A DNA stretch of 64,000 nt from Canibacter zhuwentaonis. Its GTDB lineage: Bacteria > Actinomycetota > Actinomycetes > Actinomycetales > Microbacteriaceae. Location of the stretch: NCBI RefSeq assembly GCF_018531125.1, contig NZ_JAHDSY010000005.1; one strand, written 5' to 3'. A program made the translations under genes and the position numbers. Positions 32,859 to 41,551 of this stretch are shown here, in pieces. Within the stretch, counting starts at the first letter, position 1, and each line of letters begins with the position of its first letter. Below the pieces are notes generated by a model. That model was not told the origin of the DNA and ran no database searches. It saw only the letters and a program-made list of their open reading frames with translations.

Positions 32859-33482
32859 TTACTGGTTGGTGACCGTGATTTCAGAGGTTAGCGGCGATCT
32901 GTCAAGATATTTCACACCCGACGGGGTGACCGCGCCGGTTACGGGTGCATCATGCACGTCGCGGGGCAGTCGTGCAAAAATCTCGTTGTCGTAGAGCACC
33001 GTGAAAACCGGCGGAGCTGTTTCCATGGAGCCGATTGTACGGTCGAAAAATCCGCCTCCCCAGCCGAGCCTGGTGCCGTCTGTTGCGGCCGCGCACCCTG
33101 GAATCATCATCAGATCAACGCCCTGCACCTCGAGTGGGCTGTAGAACTCGCCTACTGGCTCGGGGATGCCAAACAGCCCCGGCACGGTTTCTGTTGAGCT
33201 TGGCTCGATCCAGTCGAGCAGCAGATCTTTGCGGCAGCTTGGCAGGAGTAAGCGCACGCCGTTTGCGCGCGCCCAGGTGATGAACTCGGTTGTGTCTGGC
33301 TCGCTTCGCACTGGCAGGTAGCAGGACACGCTGCGCGCCCCACGCGCCGTGACTAGCGCTATTAACTGCTTGGTTAGCGCGGTTTTGGCGGTTTTAAGCT
33401 CGAGCTCTGACATAAGACCGCGGGCCTGCCTAACGCGCGCGCGAATTTCCTGCTTTGCCTGGGTGACATCTTGGGTGTTCAT
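32859..33482 (-). CDS. fau: 5-formyltetrahydrofolate cyclo-ligase
   Basis: ATP-dependent enzyme (YgfA/MTHFS) turning 5-formyl-THF back into 5,10-methenyl-THF, part of the folate cycle served by glyA and folD. The family's ATP-binding and substrate motifs are visible: basic N-terminal helix QAKQEIRARVRQARGLM, GLFGIPEPVG, DLMMIPGCAAATDGTRLGWGGGFFDRTI. The length of 207 residues is usual. It is transcribed alone on the minus strand with ATG at 33482. Confidence 0.92.
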   Translation of the reverse strand: MNTQDVTQAKQEIRARVRQARGLMSELELKTAKTALTKQLIALVTARGARSVSCYLPVRSEPDTTEFITWARANGVRLLLPSCRKDLLLDWIEPSSTETVPGLFGIPEPVGEFYSPLEVQGVDLMMIPGCAAATDGTRLGWGGGFFDRTIGSMETAPPVFTVLYDNEIFARLPRDVHDAPVTGAVTPSGVKYLDRSPLTSEITVTNQ

Positions 33483-33573
33483 AGTGTTCCAATTTTTTCA
33501 GACTTAGCTGATACTTTGCGTAATTTTATTGTTTTCAAGCGGATTTGTCGGCGAATCTGGTGGGCGATGCTTG

Positions 33574-33660
33574 TTGTGCTGTGCGGGCTGTGCGGTGCGG
33601 GCTGTGCTGTACGGGCTGCCTGTGGAGTCGTCACCTGTGGGGTGGATTCGCTGCCTGTGG
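33574..33660. repeat. Degenerate G/T-rich repeats upstream of the methylase
   Basis: The 253-base gap between fau and the methylase gene (33483-33735) has no convincing gene. It holds short imperfect repeats: GTGCGGGCTGTGC-type units occur twice and then degrade to TACGGGCTGCCTGTGG, with CACCTGTGG and GCTGCCTGTGG following. A run of nine T at 33684-33692 and TAGAAT at 33701-33706 lie just before the methylase and may belong to its promoter. Confidence 0.55.
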
Positions 33661-33735
33661 TTTGAGTAAAACTTGCGGTGTAGTTTTTTTTTCGGGGCTG
33701 TAGAATGTATTAATGGATCTTGGGAAGGGCACTAG

Positions 33736-34779
33736 ATGGATATAATCAGCTTGTTTTCTGGAGCTGGCGGGTTAGACCTGGGCTTTGAAAAAGCCGGGTT
33801 TAAAGTTGTGGCAGCAAACGAATACGATAAAACCATTTGGGAAACATACGAAAAGAACCACAATGCGAAACTCCTAAAAGGAGATATTTCTAGAATTTCA
33901 CCGGAGCTATTCCCCGAGTGTGACGGGATTATAGGTGGTCCGCCATGCCAGTCATGGAGCGAAGCCGGTTCGTTAAACGGGATTAACGACCCAAGAGGAA
34001 AGCTGTTTTACGAGTATATCCGTATCTTAAAAGATAAACAGCCCAAGTTTTTTCTTGCTGAAAATGTTAAGGGAATGATGTCTAAGCGGCACAGTGAAGC
34101 GGTTGAGAACATAATATTGCAGTTTGAAGAAGCTGGCTATGACACCTTCGTTTATTTGCTAAATGCGAGCGATTATGGTGTTCCGCAAGACAGGCAAAGA
34201 GTTTTCTATGTTGGGTTTAGCAAGGATCTGCGGGTTAAGTTTGAGCCGCCTAAGCCGTATGCGAGCAAACTAACTTTCAAAGACGCTATTTGGGATTTGA
34301 AAGACTCTGCTATGCCGGCATTAGCAAGAAACAAAACTAACGGTGACGGTTGTATGATTTTGAATCATGAATATTTCATCGGCGAGCACTCGCCTATTTT
34401 TATGAGCCGAAACAGGGTTAGACAGTGGCATGAGCAGGCGTTTACAATTCAGGCCTCGGGGCGGCAGTGCCAGCTGCATCCACAGGCGCCGGTAATGCCT
34501 AAAATAGAGAAAAATAAAAACATATTTGAACCTGGGAAAGAGTCGTTGTATAGGCGACTAACCGTGAGAGAATGCGCCAGAGTGCAGGGATTTCCCGATA
34601 ATTTTAGGTTTTATTATACGAATTTGAACGATGCGTATAAGATGATTGGCAATGCTGTGCCGGTGAATCTTGCGTATGAGATGGCCCGGGCAGTGGCGAT
34701 TGCGCTGGGTGGCTCAAACGTGAATGACACTTCAGAATCTGATCCTGATCGCGAATTCGCGCTGAGCTATGAGCGGTAA
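33736..34779 (+). CDS. C5-cytosine DNA methyltransferase, HaeIII-like (GGCC)
   Basis: A 347-residue DNA (cytosine-5) methyltransferase. Motif I is SLFSGAGGLDLGFEKAG, motif IV is GGPPCQSWS with the catalytic Cys, motif VI is the ENV in FFLAENVKGM, and motif VIII is DYGVPQDRQRVFYVGF. The target-recognition stretch SRNRVRQWHEQAFTIQASGRQCQLHPQAP closely follows M.HaeIII as I remember it, so the predicted target is GGCC. The gene and its neighbour are visibly more A/T-rich and use different codons from the rest of the window, suggesting transfer. SD AAGGG precedes ATG 33736. Confidence 0.93.
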   Translation: MDIISLFSGAGGLDLGFEKAGFKVVAANEYDKTIWETYEKNHNAKLLKGDISRISPELFPECDGIIGGPPCQSWSEAGSLNGINDPRGKLFYEYIRILKDKQPKFFLAENVKGMMSKRHSEAVENIILQFEEAGYDTFVYLLNASDYGVPQDRQRVFYVGFSKDLRVKFEPPKPYASKLTFKDAIWDLKDSAMPALARNKTNGDGCMILNHEYFIGEHSPIFMSRNRVRQWHEQAFTIQASGRQCQLHPQAPVMPKIEKNKNIFEPGKESLYRRLTVRECARVQGFPDNFRFYYTNLNDAYKMIGNAVPVNLAYEMARAVAIALGGSNVNDTSESDPDREFALSYER

Positions 34780-35373
34780 GAGTAATGATCAAGGGCGAGC
34801 GTATGAGTTCGCTTATCTGAATATTTTGTTTGAAGAGATATCCAGCACAAGACTTGCGAAGATAGTAAAAAACAGTAGCTACTTTGCGGCAGCAAAGGCG
34901 TGGAATACTCTGAGCGACTCTGACAAAGTAATATACAGGACGAGTGCGCTGGCTGGAGCTAGCGTAGTGTTTGACCTTGAACCTCTGATTTTCGAAGGTG
35001 ACGGCGAGGAGCTTGAGCTGAGAATCCAGCCCGATAGCAAAGGCAAGGATGGTGATGCGCGAGATCTTTTAATTACCAGGAGAGGTGTTGAATGGGAAAT
35101 AGGTCTTAGCGTTAAGCACAATCATTTTGCTGTTAAACACAGTAGGTTATCGAAGAGTTTAGATTTTGGTGACAAGTGGTACGGAATAAAATGCTCTTGC
35201 TCGTATTGGGAAGATGTTTATCCTATATTTGAGTATCTTGACTGCGAAAAACAGAAGGGTTCTAAGTGGAGCGACTTGATAAACAAAAGAAGATGAGGTT
35301 TATGTTCCGTATTCAAATTGTTGGTATGCCCACAACTTTCATTTCGATAGATCGCAGGTGGTCGGGAGTTTAG
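34769..35373 (+). pseudogene. HaeIII-like restriction endonuclease, internally deleted
   Basis: ATG 34769 overlaps the methylase stop by 11 bases and opens a 175-residue frame ending at 35296. Its N terminus (KSNDQGRAYEFAYLNILFEE) and the segment WEIGLSVKHNHFAVKHSRLSKSLDFGDKWYGIKCS, in two blocks, resemble the HaeIII endonuclease, normally about 318 residues. Immediately after, in a shifted frame from 35293 to 35373, comes FRIQIVGMPTTFISID, which resembles that enzyme's extreme C terminus. So about 120 central residues seem deleted with a frame shift at the join. The truncated product is probably inactive. The comparison is from memory. Confidence 0.75.
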
Positions 35374-35635
35374 CGTTAGCGACAGTGTTAAAGAGCGCCC
35401 GTTTTAGGCATTTTCACGGCAGCTCTCCTTGATGCTCGTCAAGCTGTGATGCGCGTGATGCTGCGCTGTCACATTTTGCAAGCTGGGCAGTGAGTCTGGA
35501 ATACAGGGAAGGCGTAACTGATCGTGTTTATAAATATAAATTGTGGCATCTATCTTTTATGGCAGGTGTCACAATTGTATATTCGCGATACTAGAATCTA
35601 AGTAAAAATCTAGCAAGTGCGGGTAAAGTTGCGGT

Positions 35636-36553
35636 ATGACTAAAAATGAAACCCTTAATTCCGGTGTGACCAAGGCCGTTATTCCTGCGGCAGGTTTGGG
35701 CACTAGATTTTTACCAGCTACTAAAGCAACACCAAAAGAGATGTTGCCGATTGTTGATAAGCCAGCTATCCAGTACGTTGTTGAAGAAGCATCCGCAAGC
35801 GGTTTGCAAGATGTGCTCGTAATTATCGGGCGCAACAAAGGTAATATTGTGGATCATTTCGACAGTGTGCCAGAGCTTGAAATCGCGCTCGAAAAAAAAG
35901 ACGACGCTAATAAACTTGAGCGCGTGCGCGCGGTTAGTGAAATAGCGGATGTGCATATGCTGCGGCAAGGGCAGCCGCTGGGTCTCGGGCACGCGGTTTT
36001 GTGCGCGAGACAGCACGTTGGTGACAGTAGCTTTGCGGTGCTCTTAGGTGACGATTTGATTGACGAGCGTGATCCGCTATTGCCGCAGATGATTGCGGAG
36101 CACGATAAGCGGCAGGCGACCGTGATTGCGCTTATGGAGGTTCCTGAGGAGAGCATTCACCTTTACGGGTGTGCGGATGTTGAGACTACTGAGGATCCGA
36201 GCGTGGTGCGCGTGAAGTCGCTGGTTGAGAAGCCCGATGCTGCGAGTGCGCCCTCTAACCTGGCGGTTATTGGGCGGTATGTTTTGCGTCCGGAGATATT
36301 TGAGCTGCTTGAAAAGCAGGGTCCAGGTCGCGGTGGCGAGATTCAGCTGACAGATGCGTTAAACACGCTTGCGGAGAGCGATAGTGACAGTGTCGGACCA
36401 GTTTACGGGGTTTTGTTTAAGGGGCGCCGCTACGATACCGGAGACAAAGCTGACTGGATTAAAGCAAATTTGCGCCTTGGTGTGGAAAACGAAGATTTCG
36501 GGGCGGAATTAAAAGACTGGATTCGCGATTTCGCGAGCAATCTGGAGAGCTAA
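35636..36553 (+). CDS. galU: UTP-glucose-1-phosphate uridylyltransferase
   Basis: Makes UDP-glucose from UTP and glucose-1-phosphate, feeding envelope glycans. The nucleotide-binding signature AVIPAAGLGTRFLPATKATPKEMLPIVDKP is present in two adjacent blocks, with VLLGDDLIDE, SLVEKPDAASAPSNLAVIGRY and GRRYDTGDKADWI further on. The protein is 305 residues, normal. The 260-base gap upstream (35374-35635) contains no gene; TAGAAT at 35592-35597 is a possible -10. In actinobacteria galU often precedes a moeA-like gene, rimJ and the GlpR/SepX gene. Here only the last seems kept. Confidence 0.95.
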   Translation: MTKNETLNSGVTKAVIPAAGLGTRFLPATKATPKEMLPIVDKPAIQYVVEEASASGLQDVLVIIGRNKGNIVDHFDSVPELEIALEKKDDANKLERVRAVSEIADVHMLRQGQPLGLGHAVLCARQHVGDSSFAVLLGDDLIDERDPLLPQMIAEHDKRQATVIALMEVPEESIHLYGCADVETTEDPSVVRVKSLVEKPDAASAPSNLAVIGRYVLRPEIFELLEKQGPGRGGEIQLTDALNTLAESDSDSVGPVYGVLFKGRRYDTGDKADWIKANLRLGVENEDFGAELKDWIRDFASNLES

Positions 36554-36857
36554 TTAGAGCGGGCGGTAGCTGGTTCTGCTGCTTTGATAATTGGTGACCG
36601 CCTGATTTGGTAGCAGGCTATTTGCTACTGCTAGCTTAGTGCTATTGCTACGGTTTGGTGTCTGCTGTTATTGGTCGTGACTTGCCGGAGATCTGCCGCC
36701 GTCGGGTGGTCGATCCGCTGCCTTGTATCTGGTGATCTGCCGCTGTTGGGTGGTTTATCCACCGTTCCTATGAATTAGCCTGAGTAAACGCTTAGAATTT
36801 TGGTGTTTTGGGTGTGTTTTGTGTTTGCACAGAGCCTGCTCATAATACAGTTGGTGC
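36554..36857. repeat. Intergenic region with degenerate 44-base repeat
   Basis: No gene is supported in these 304 bases. Two imperfect copies of a 27-base element, GATCTGCCGCCGTCGGGTGG plus CGATCC-type ends, lie at 36690-36716 and 36734-36760, a 44-base period. GCTACTGC-like short repeats occur near 36615-36650. The final part contains TAATAC at 36843-36848, a possible -10 for the following gene. Confidence 0.6.
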
Positions 36858-37799
36858 ATGGGATTCTTAGGTGGCGGTTTGCTTGTGTTGCTGGCGGTTG
36901 TGCTGTGGGGTGCGGTTTTGATTCCGGGTCTTGCGCGAGGGCGCGAAGCAAGCGTTGCTGCCAGAGAAGCCGAGAAGCTGCGGCGCAGCATGGAGCGGCT
37001 GGAAACGGTCACGGTTGCGATCGCTGAAGATGAGCGAGTGCAGTCGGCAAAAGAAGCCCTGCACCGCGAGAAGCAGTTGCAGCAGCGCAAACGGGCGGCT
37101 CAGGCTCAGCTGCGAGCCGAACAGTTGCGAGCGGATGCGGAGCGTAAGGTCGCCGAAATTAGCGTGAAACAGGCGGCGCGGTTGCGCAGTGCGAAGATCC
37201 GCGCGGCTAAAATGCAGGGATTGTTGGTGCGGCGCGTGCGGTTGGTCGTGGCTGCGCTGGGCGCTGCCGGGCTGGTTGCGGTGCTGCTCGGTGTGGGCGT
37301 GGCAATTGCGGGCAGCGGATTTTTGGTGGTGGGCATCGGTGCGGGCGTTGCGGTTGTGGCGTTCGGGGTGCTGCTCGCGATTGCTCCGGGGCGAGCCGTG
37401 CAGCAGGTTGAGCAGCAGCAAGCGACAACCAAGGTCGCGGTTGAGCAGCAGCTGTTACATGAAACAGTGCCTGTTGCGGTTGTGGATGATTCCGCGGTGA
37501 AATACGCGGCAGCACAGAAAGCGGCTGCAGAGCGGATCGCAAAAGCGCGTGCGGAACAGTTGGCGCGCGCTAAGAAGCCCGTGCCTAAGGTTAATCAGAC
37601 AGACTCGATTCTTTTGAAAGAGCGGTCGGAACGGGATTTTACGCCCGCACGAAGCGCATCAGCGCAGGGCGGAGAGTTGCGCGATTTGCAGGGCCACGAG
37701 TTGCGTTCCCGGCTGAGTCGAATTGGTGTTGTTGCGGACGGCGAAACTAAAAAAGTTGATCTTGACGCGGCTTTGCGCCGGCGGCGTAACGCGGCATAG
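36858..37799 (+). CDS. GlpR/SepX-like membrane protein
   Basis: A 313-residue protein with an N-terminal transmembrane segment (about residues 4-25), a long charged Arg/Glu/Ala/Gln-rich coiled coil (30-120), two more adjacent transmembrane segments (about 128-178) and a basic Ala-rich cytoplasmic tail. This topology, and a position downstream of galU, resemble the actinobacterial divisome protein called GlpR in Corynebacterium and SepX in Streptomyces. The sequence itself is low in recognisable motifs, so this is inference from layout. The partner gene glp (moeA-like) is not here. Confidence 0.5.
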   Translation: MGFLGGGLLVLLAVVLWGAVLIPGLARGREASVAAREAEKLRRSMERLETVTVAIAEDERVQSAKEALHREKQLQQRKRAAQAQLRAEQLRADAERKVAEISVKQAARLRSAKIRAAKMQGLLVRRVRLVVAALGAAGLVAVLLGVGVAIAGSGFLVVGIGAGVAVVAFGVLLAIAPGRAVQQVEQQQATTKVAVEQQLLHETVPVAVVDDSAVKYAAAQKAAAERIAKARAEQLARAKKPVPKVNQTDSILLKERSERDFTPARSASAQGGELRDLQGHELRSRLSRIGVVADGETKKVDLDAALRRRRNAA

Positions 37800-37898
37800 G
37801 GGGCTTTTGCCGGGTGGGACGCTGGCGCTTTAGGGGGCTGAGCGCGGCGCTAAAGTTAGATAGAATCCTGCCATTTTGGCGGAGTAGAATAATTATTA

Positions 37899-37927
37899 CT
37901 GACAGCGCCGGGCTGTATAGTTAATAT
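37899..37927 (+). promoter_or_regulatory. Probable promoter of the RD-repeat/TPR gene
   Basis: CTGACA at 37899-37904 and TAATAT at 37922-37927 are separated by 17 bases, with transcription expected to start near 37934. The TTG start codon lies 50 bases further, after AGGGG at 37974-37978. Confidence 0.5.
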
Positions 37928-37986
37928 GATTGGGCAAATGTTTATTGCCGGAGTGAATTGGGAAATAAAAAATAGGGGTAGTTGGT

Positions 37987-39747
37987 TTGGCAGAAAACAA
38001 TAAAAATGCGGATAAGAATGGTCGCGCACGCAGAAGTGAGCGTCAAGACAGAGATTTTGGGCGTAAGAATAGCGAATTTGACCGTGCGCGCGGTGCGCGT
38101 AGCGGCGGTGACGACAGGCGCGGCGCGCGTAGTGGCGGTTGGCGTGATGATCGGGGGCGTGATGACCGTCGCGGTGACTGGAACGGTGAGCGGCGCGATG
38201 ACCGCGGGCGTGGTTTCCATGGCGGCGATAATCAGCGCGGTGGTTGGCGTAATGGTCGCGGTGGTGAAGGCGGTTTTAGAAGCAATAACCAGCGCGGTGA
38301 GCGCAGTGGCGGGCGTGGTTTTGAACGTAGCGGCGAGCGCAGATTTGTGTACAATGATCGCGATTTTCGGCGTAACAGTGGCGGGCGCGATTTTGGACGC
38401 GGTGAGCGTGACTTCAAACATGATGATCGTGGTGTGAGCCGCGATAATAGAGGATTCCGAGGCAACGAGCGGCGAGATGATAGTTTCCGACGAGATCGGG
38501 GCTTTAATCGGGACGATCGTGGTTTTGGCGGGCGTGACTTTGATCGTGGATACCGTGGTTTTGAGAGGCGTGACCGTGATTTTAGGCGCGACGATAGCGA
38601 ACGTCGTGATGATCGCGGCTTTAAGCGAAACAATCGAGAACATAATGATCGTGACTTTAAACGCAGAGACGACCGCAGCTTTAAGCGTCGCAACGATCGC
38701 GGTGATAGCAGCGGTCGCGGCGCGGGTTCGCGCGACTCTTACGGCAGAGGCGGCACAAGGGGCGCAGGTCGCAGTGATCGCAGCGGCGTTGCACGCGAAT
38801 TTACCGAAACAGAACGAATCGCGCACGAGCTGCGCCCGGTGCGGGAGCGGCACAATGATCCGCTAATCCCGTCGAGTGTGACCATAAAAGATCTGGCACC
38901 TGCGGCACGCAACCAGCTGAAAACGCTTGAAAAAGAAAATGCAGAGCTGGTCGGGCGGCATCTGGCGATGGTTGCTGAGCTGATCGACATTGACCCGGAA
39001 ACCGCGCACCAGCACGCAATATCGGCGGCGCGGCGCGCGGGCAGAATTCCGGTGGCGCGTGAAACTCTCGCGATGACCGCATACCGGCTGCATGATTTTG
39101 CGCTCGCGTTGCGCGAGTTTCACACATATACGCGCCTGAGCGGCGGCTTTGAGCATATCGGCATGATGGTCGATTGTGAGCGCGGGCTGGATCGCCCGGA
39201 GCGCGCGGTAGAGCTGGCGGCGATCGTTGACACGGACAAGCTCGGATCTGGCGACAAGGTGCGGCTTGCTATTGCGCTGTCCGGAGCCTACCTGGATATG
39301 CAGAAGCCGGATCTGGCGCGCGCCGAGCTTGAAACGCTCGAGTTCAGCAACGAGCGAGCCTATGATTACAGCCCGGAACTGTTTCGCGCGTATGCGTTGG
39401 TGCTGGAGGAGACCGGCGAGCCCGTGAAAGCGGCTGAGTGGTTGCGCGACGCGGATCGTGCCGCGGCAGCCCTGGTGGATCATACCGGCGGCGATCAGCT
39501 AGTGGTATTTGACTCCATGGCGAGCTGTGAGGAGCTTGAAGAAACGGGTGTTTTAGCGGAACTGCGGGCGGAAGCGGATGCCGTGCGTATGGCTAAAGAA
39601 GCCGCAGAAGCGGTCGTTGCTGAGGCAGAGGAAGCAGCCGCTGATGCGGATACTGCTACGGATGCTGAGCCTGATGAAACTGAGTCTGATGAAGCTGAGA
39701 CTGTTGCGGTGGATGCTGAGCAAGCTGAGAGCGAAGCGGGGAATTAA
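37987..39747 (+). CDS. TPR-like protein with long Arg/Asp/Gly-rich disordered region
   Basis: A 586-residue protein in three parts. Residues 1-280 are extremely rich in Arg, Asp, Gly, Phe and Asn, with dozens of RD, FDRD, FxRD, RGG and RRDDR units; this is an RGG-like low-complexity domain, probably RNA-binding or phase-separating. Residues about 285-500 are helical repeats of the TPR type. The last 75 are acidic, Glu/Asp/Ala-rich. A TPR protein beside a HAD phosphatase and tlyA is conserved in actinobacteria, as with Rv1691 in Mycobacterium, but I do not recall the RD domain at this length. Start TTG 37987. Confidence 0.8.
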   Translation: MAENNKNADKNGRARRSERQDRDFGRKNSEFDRARGARSGGDDRRGARSGGWRDDRGRDDRRGDWNGERRDDRGRGFHGGDNQRGGWRNGRGGEGGFRSNNQRGERSGGRGFERSGERRFVYNDRDFRRNSGGRDFGRGERDFKHDDRGVSRDNRGFRGNERRDDSFRRDRGFNRDDRGFGGRDFDRGYRGFERRDRDFRRDDSERRDDRGFKRNNREHNDRDFKRRDDRSFKRRNDRGDSSGRGAGSRDSYGRGGTRGAGRSDRSGVAREFTETERIAHELRPVRERHNDPLIPSSVTIKDLAPAARNQLKTLEKENAELVGRHLAMVAELIDIDPETAHQHAISAARRAGRIPVARETLAMTAYRLHDFALALREFHTYTRLSGGFEHIGMMVDCERGLDRPERAVELAAIVDTDKLGSGDKVRLAIALSGAYLDMQKPDLARAELETLEFSNERAYDYSPELFRAYALVLEETGEPVKAAEWLRDADRAAAALVDHTGGDQLVVFDSMASCEELEETGVLAELRAEADAVRMAKEAAEAVVAEAEEAAADADTATDAEPDETESDEAETVAVDAEQAESEAGN

Positions 39748-39750
39748 CAA

Positions 39751-40794
39751 GTGGCGCTTTTTAAGAAAGCAAAAAATACGCCGCTTGACGGTGTCGAGGC
39801 GCTGATTGCTGATCTTGACGGGGTTGTTTATCGCGGGCATCTTGAAATCCCCGGCGCAGTTGCGTACCTTAACCGCGCTGCTGAACGGATGCGGGTGGGG
39901 TATCTCACAAACAACGCCTCCCGCACAGACGAGCAGGTCGCGGCGCAACTGACGAGCTTTGGGCTGCGTGTCACACCCCAAGACGTTGTCACCAGCCCGC
40001 AGGCGGCGGTGCAAATTTTGCACGACACGGTGTCCGACGGCGCGCTCGTTTTTGTTGTTGGAGGCGAAGGCCTAAGCAATGAACTTGACAAAGCCGGTTA
40101 CCGGGTGACACGATCCGCCGCAGATAAACCTGACGTGGTCGTGCAGGGCTTCGCACAAGACGTGGGCTGGCGTGAGCTTGCCGAGGCGTCTTTTGCGCTC
40201 GCCGAAAAGCCCGGTGAGCCGTTGATTCCGTGGATCGCGACCAACACCGACTGGACAATTCCCGTGCCGCGCGGCACCGCGCCGGGCAATGGCTCGTTGG
40301 TTTCTGCCGTGCACAACGCGGTGCAGCGACTGCCGCGGTTTGCCGGCAAACCCGAGCTTGCGATATACCAGACCGCGTTTGCGCGGTTCGGGGTGAAGCC
40401 GGGCGCAGCTTTGATGGTCGGCGACAGGCTCGACACCGACATTAAGGGCGCGAAAAATGCGGGCATGAAGGCCCTGCACGTTTTAACGGGAGTGGATCGC
40501 CCGAAGCAGCTGCTGGCTGCATCCGCCGATATGCGTCCCGATTATATTGTGGCGGATCTTGGTCAGCTGTACGAGCCGTACCCGGAAACCGTGATTGCGC
40601 GTGACGGCGCTGTGCGGGTTAGGGGTGCGAAGGTGAGAGTCACCGGGCAGGATGTGGAGATTCTGCAAGAGGGGTCGAGCCCGCTCGATCTGTTGCGCGC
40701 CGGATGCCAGGCGATATACCGTTCGGGGCTTGCTGTTTACGGTTTGCGAGTGCCTGAAATACTGGTTGCAGATTACTGGCGTGCTGCAGAGTAG
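39751..40794 (+). CDS. HAD-IIA family phosphatase (NagD-like)
   Basis: A 347-residue haloacid-dehalogenase superfamily phosphatase of subclass IIA. Motif I is ADLDGVVYRG, motif II the TNNASRT segment, and motif III/IV GAALMVGDRLDTDIKGAKNAGM. The C-terminal 60 residues are extra. GTG 39751 comes three bases after the preceding stop. The gene lies between the TPR protein and tlyA, as its counterpart Rv1692 (described as a glycerol-3-phosphate phosphatase) does in mycobacteria. That function is an inference from position and family. Confidence 0.88.
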   Translation: MALFKKAKNTPLDGVEALIADLDGVVYRGHLEIPGAVAYLNRAAERMRVGYLTNNASRTDEQVAAQLTSFGLRVTPQDVVTSPQAAVQILHDTVSDGALVFVVGGEGLSNELDKAGYRVTRSAADKPDVVVQGFAQDVGWRELAEASFALAEKPGEPLIPWIATNTDWTIPVPRGTAPGNGSLVSAVHNAVQRLPRFAGKPELAIYQTAFARFGVKPGAALMVGDRLDTDIKGAKNAGMKALHVLTGVDRPKQLLAASADMRPDYIVADLGQLYEPYPETVIARDGAVRVRGAKVRVTGQDVEILQEGSSPLDLLRAGCQAIYRSGLAVYGLRVPEILVADYWRAAE

Positions 40795-40992
40795 CGGGTT
40801 TGCACGGTTGCGCTGCTGCCTGGTGCGGTTGTATAGGATGGCTGCTTGCAACAGTTGTGTGGCGCGGGTAGGTTGCGCAGCTTGTTGCTGGGTGTTTTCA
40901 CCGTGGAGTAATTTTTTGCGCGACTAGACTGCTGACTAAATGCCTTCGGCAATGTGACGCTCTGATCTAGCGCGGTAAATACCGAGGCGTGG

Positions 40993-41247
40993 TTATTTAA
41001 GAGATGTTTTATCGCGTGCTGGAATGAACATGAAAATCAGCATGAATGCGATTATGTCGAGGGCTAATCCGCCGCTGAACATGAGCATTGCGGCGGTGTC
41101 GTCGTATGAAAATGCTGCGCTCATTATGTAGAAGCCCGCGACAATCATAGCGATAGACAGGAACGAGAAAAATATTGTGCCAATAGACGGAGCGGGTCGA
41201 GAGCTTGGTTGGAAAAGATCGTCATCACGTTTTTGAGCTGCAGACAC
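40993..41247 (-). CDS. Small two-pass membrane protein
   Basis: An 84-residue protein with two hydrophobic segments, about residues 23-45 (IGTIFFSFLSIAMIVAGFYI) and 53-75 (AAMLMFSGGLALDIIAFMLI), and hydrophilic ends. I do not recognise a family. It is on the minus strand, divergent from tlyA, with ATG at 41247. Confidence 0.6.
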   Translation of the reverse strand: MSAAQKRDDDLFQPSSRPAPSIGTIFFSFLSIAMIVAGFYIMSAAFSYDDTAAMLMFSGGLALDIIAFMLIFMFIPARDKTSLK

Positions 41248-41551
41248 AGTATCCCCCGTTACAGAATATAGAAATCGAGATTCTATTCAATAATACCAGC
41301 TTAAGTTGTTCGTGGTCGCGGCGGGGATTGACACGGCTCGAGGGTGCGCGAATGAGGTTATTGCGGATATCGCGGGTGTTGTGGGAGCTGTGGGAGCTGC
41401 GGGAGCTGGTGGTGCGAGCGGATGGCGTCTCCGGTGTGTATTCATGTGCTGGGTGCAGTGCTTGCGGTGGAATTTTAGCCTGTGACAAACTTAATAAACC
41501 GGGTGCTGTGGATAAAAATATAGTGTCCTGCCGACTTGGTAGAGTAGCAGC
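41248..41551. repeat. Divergent intergenic region with 9-base tandem repeat
   Basis: 304 bases between the divergent small membrane protein and tlyA. Three tandem copies of a 9-base unit, TGGGAGCTG, TGGGAGCTG and CGGGAGCTG, occupy 41382-41408, followed by a decayed GTGGTGCG. The short open frames crossing it lack ribosome-binding sites. TATAGT at 41519-41524 is a possible -10 for tlyA. Confidence 0.55.

Noticed and set aside
33684..33692. Run of nine T before the HaeIII-like methylase as a second phase-variable promoter
   Set aside because: The nearest -35 candidate (TTGCGG) is 22 bases from TAGAAT, too poor a fit to claim a promoter spacer.
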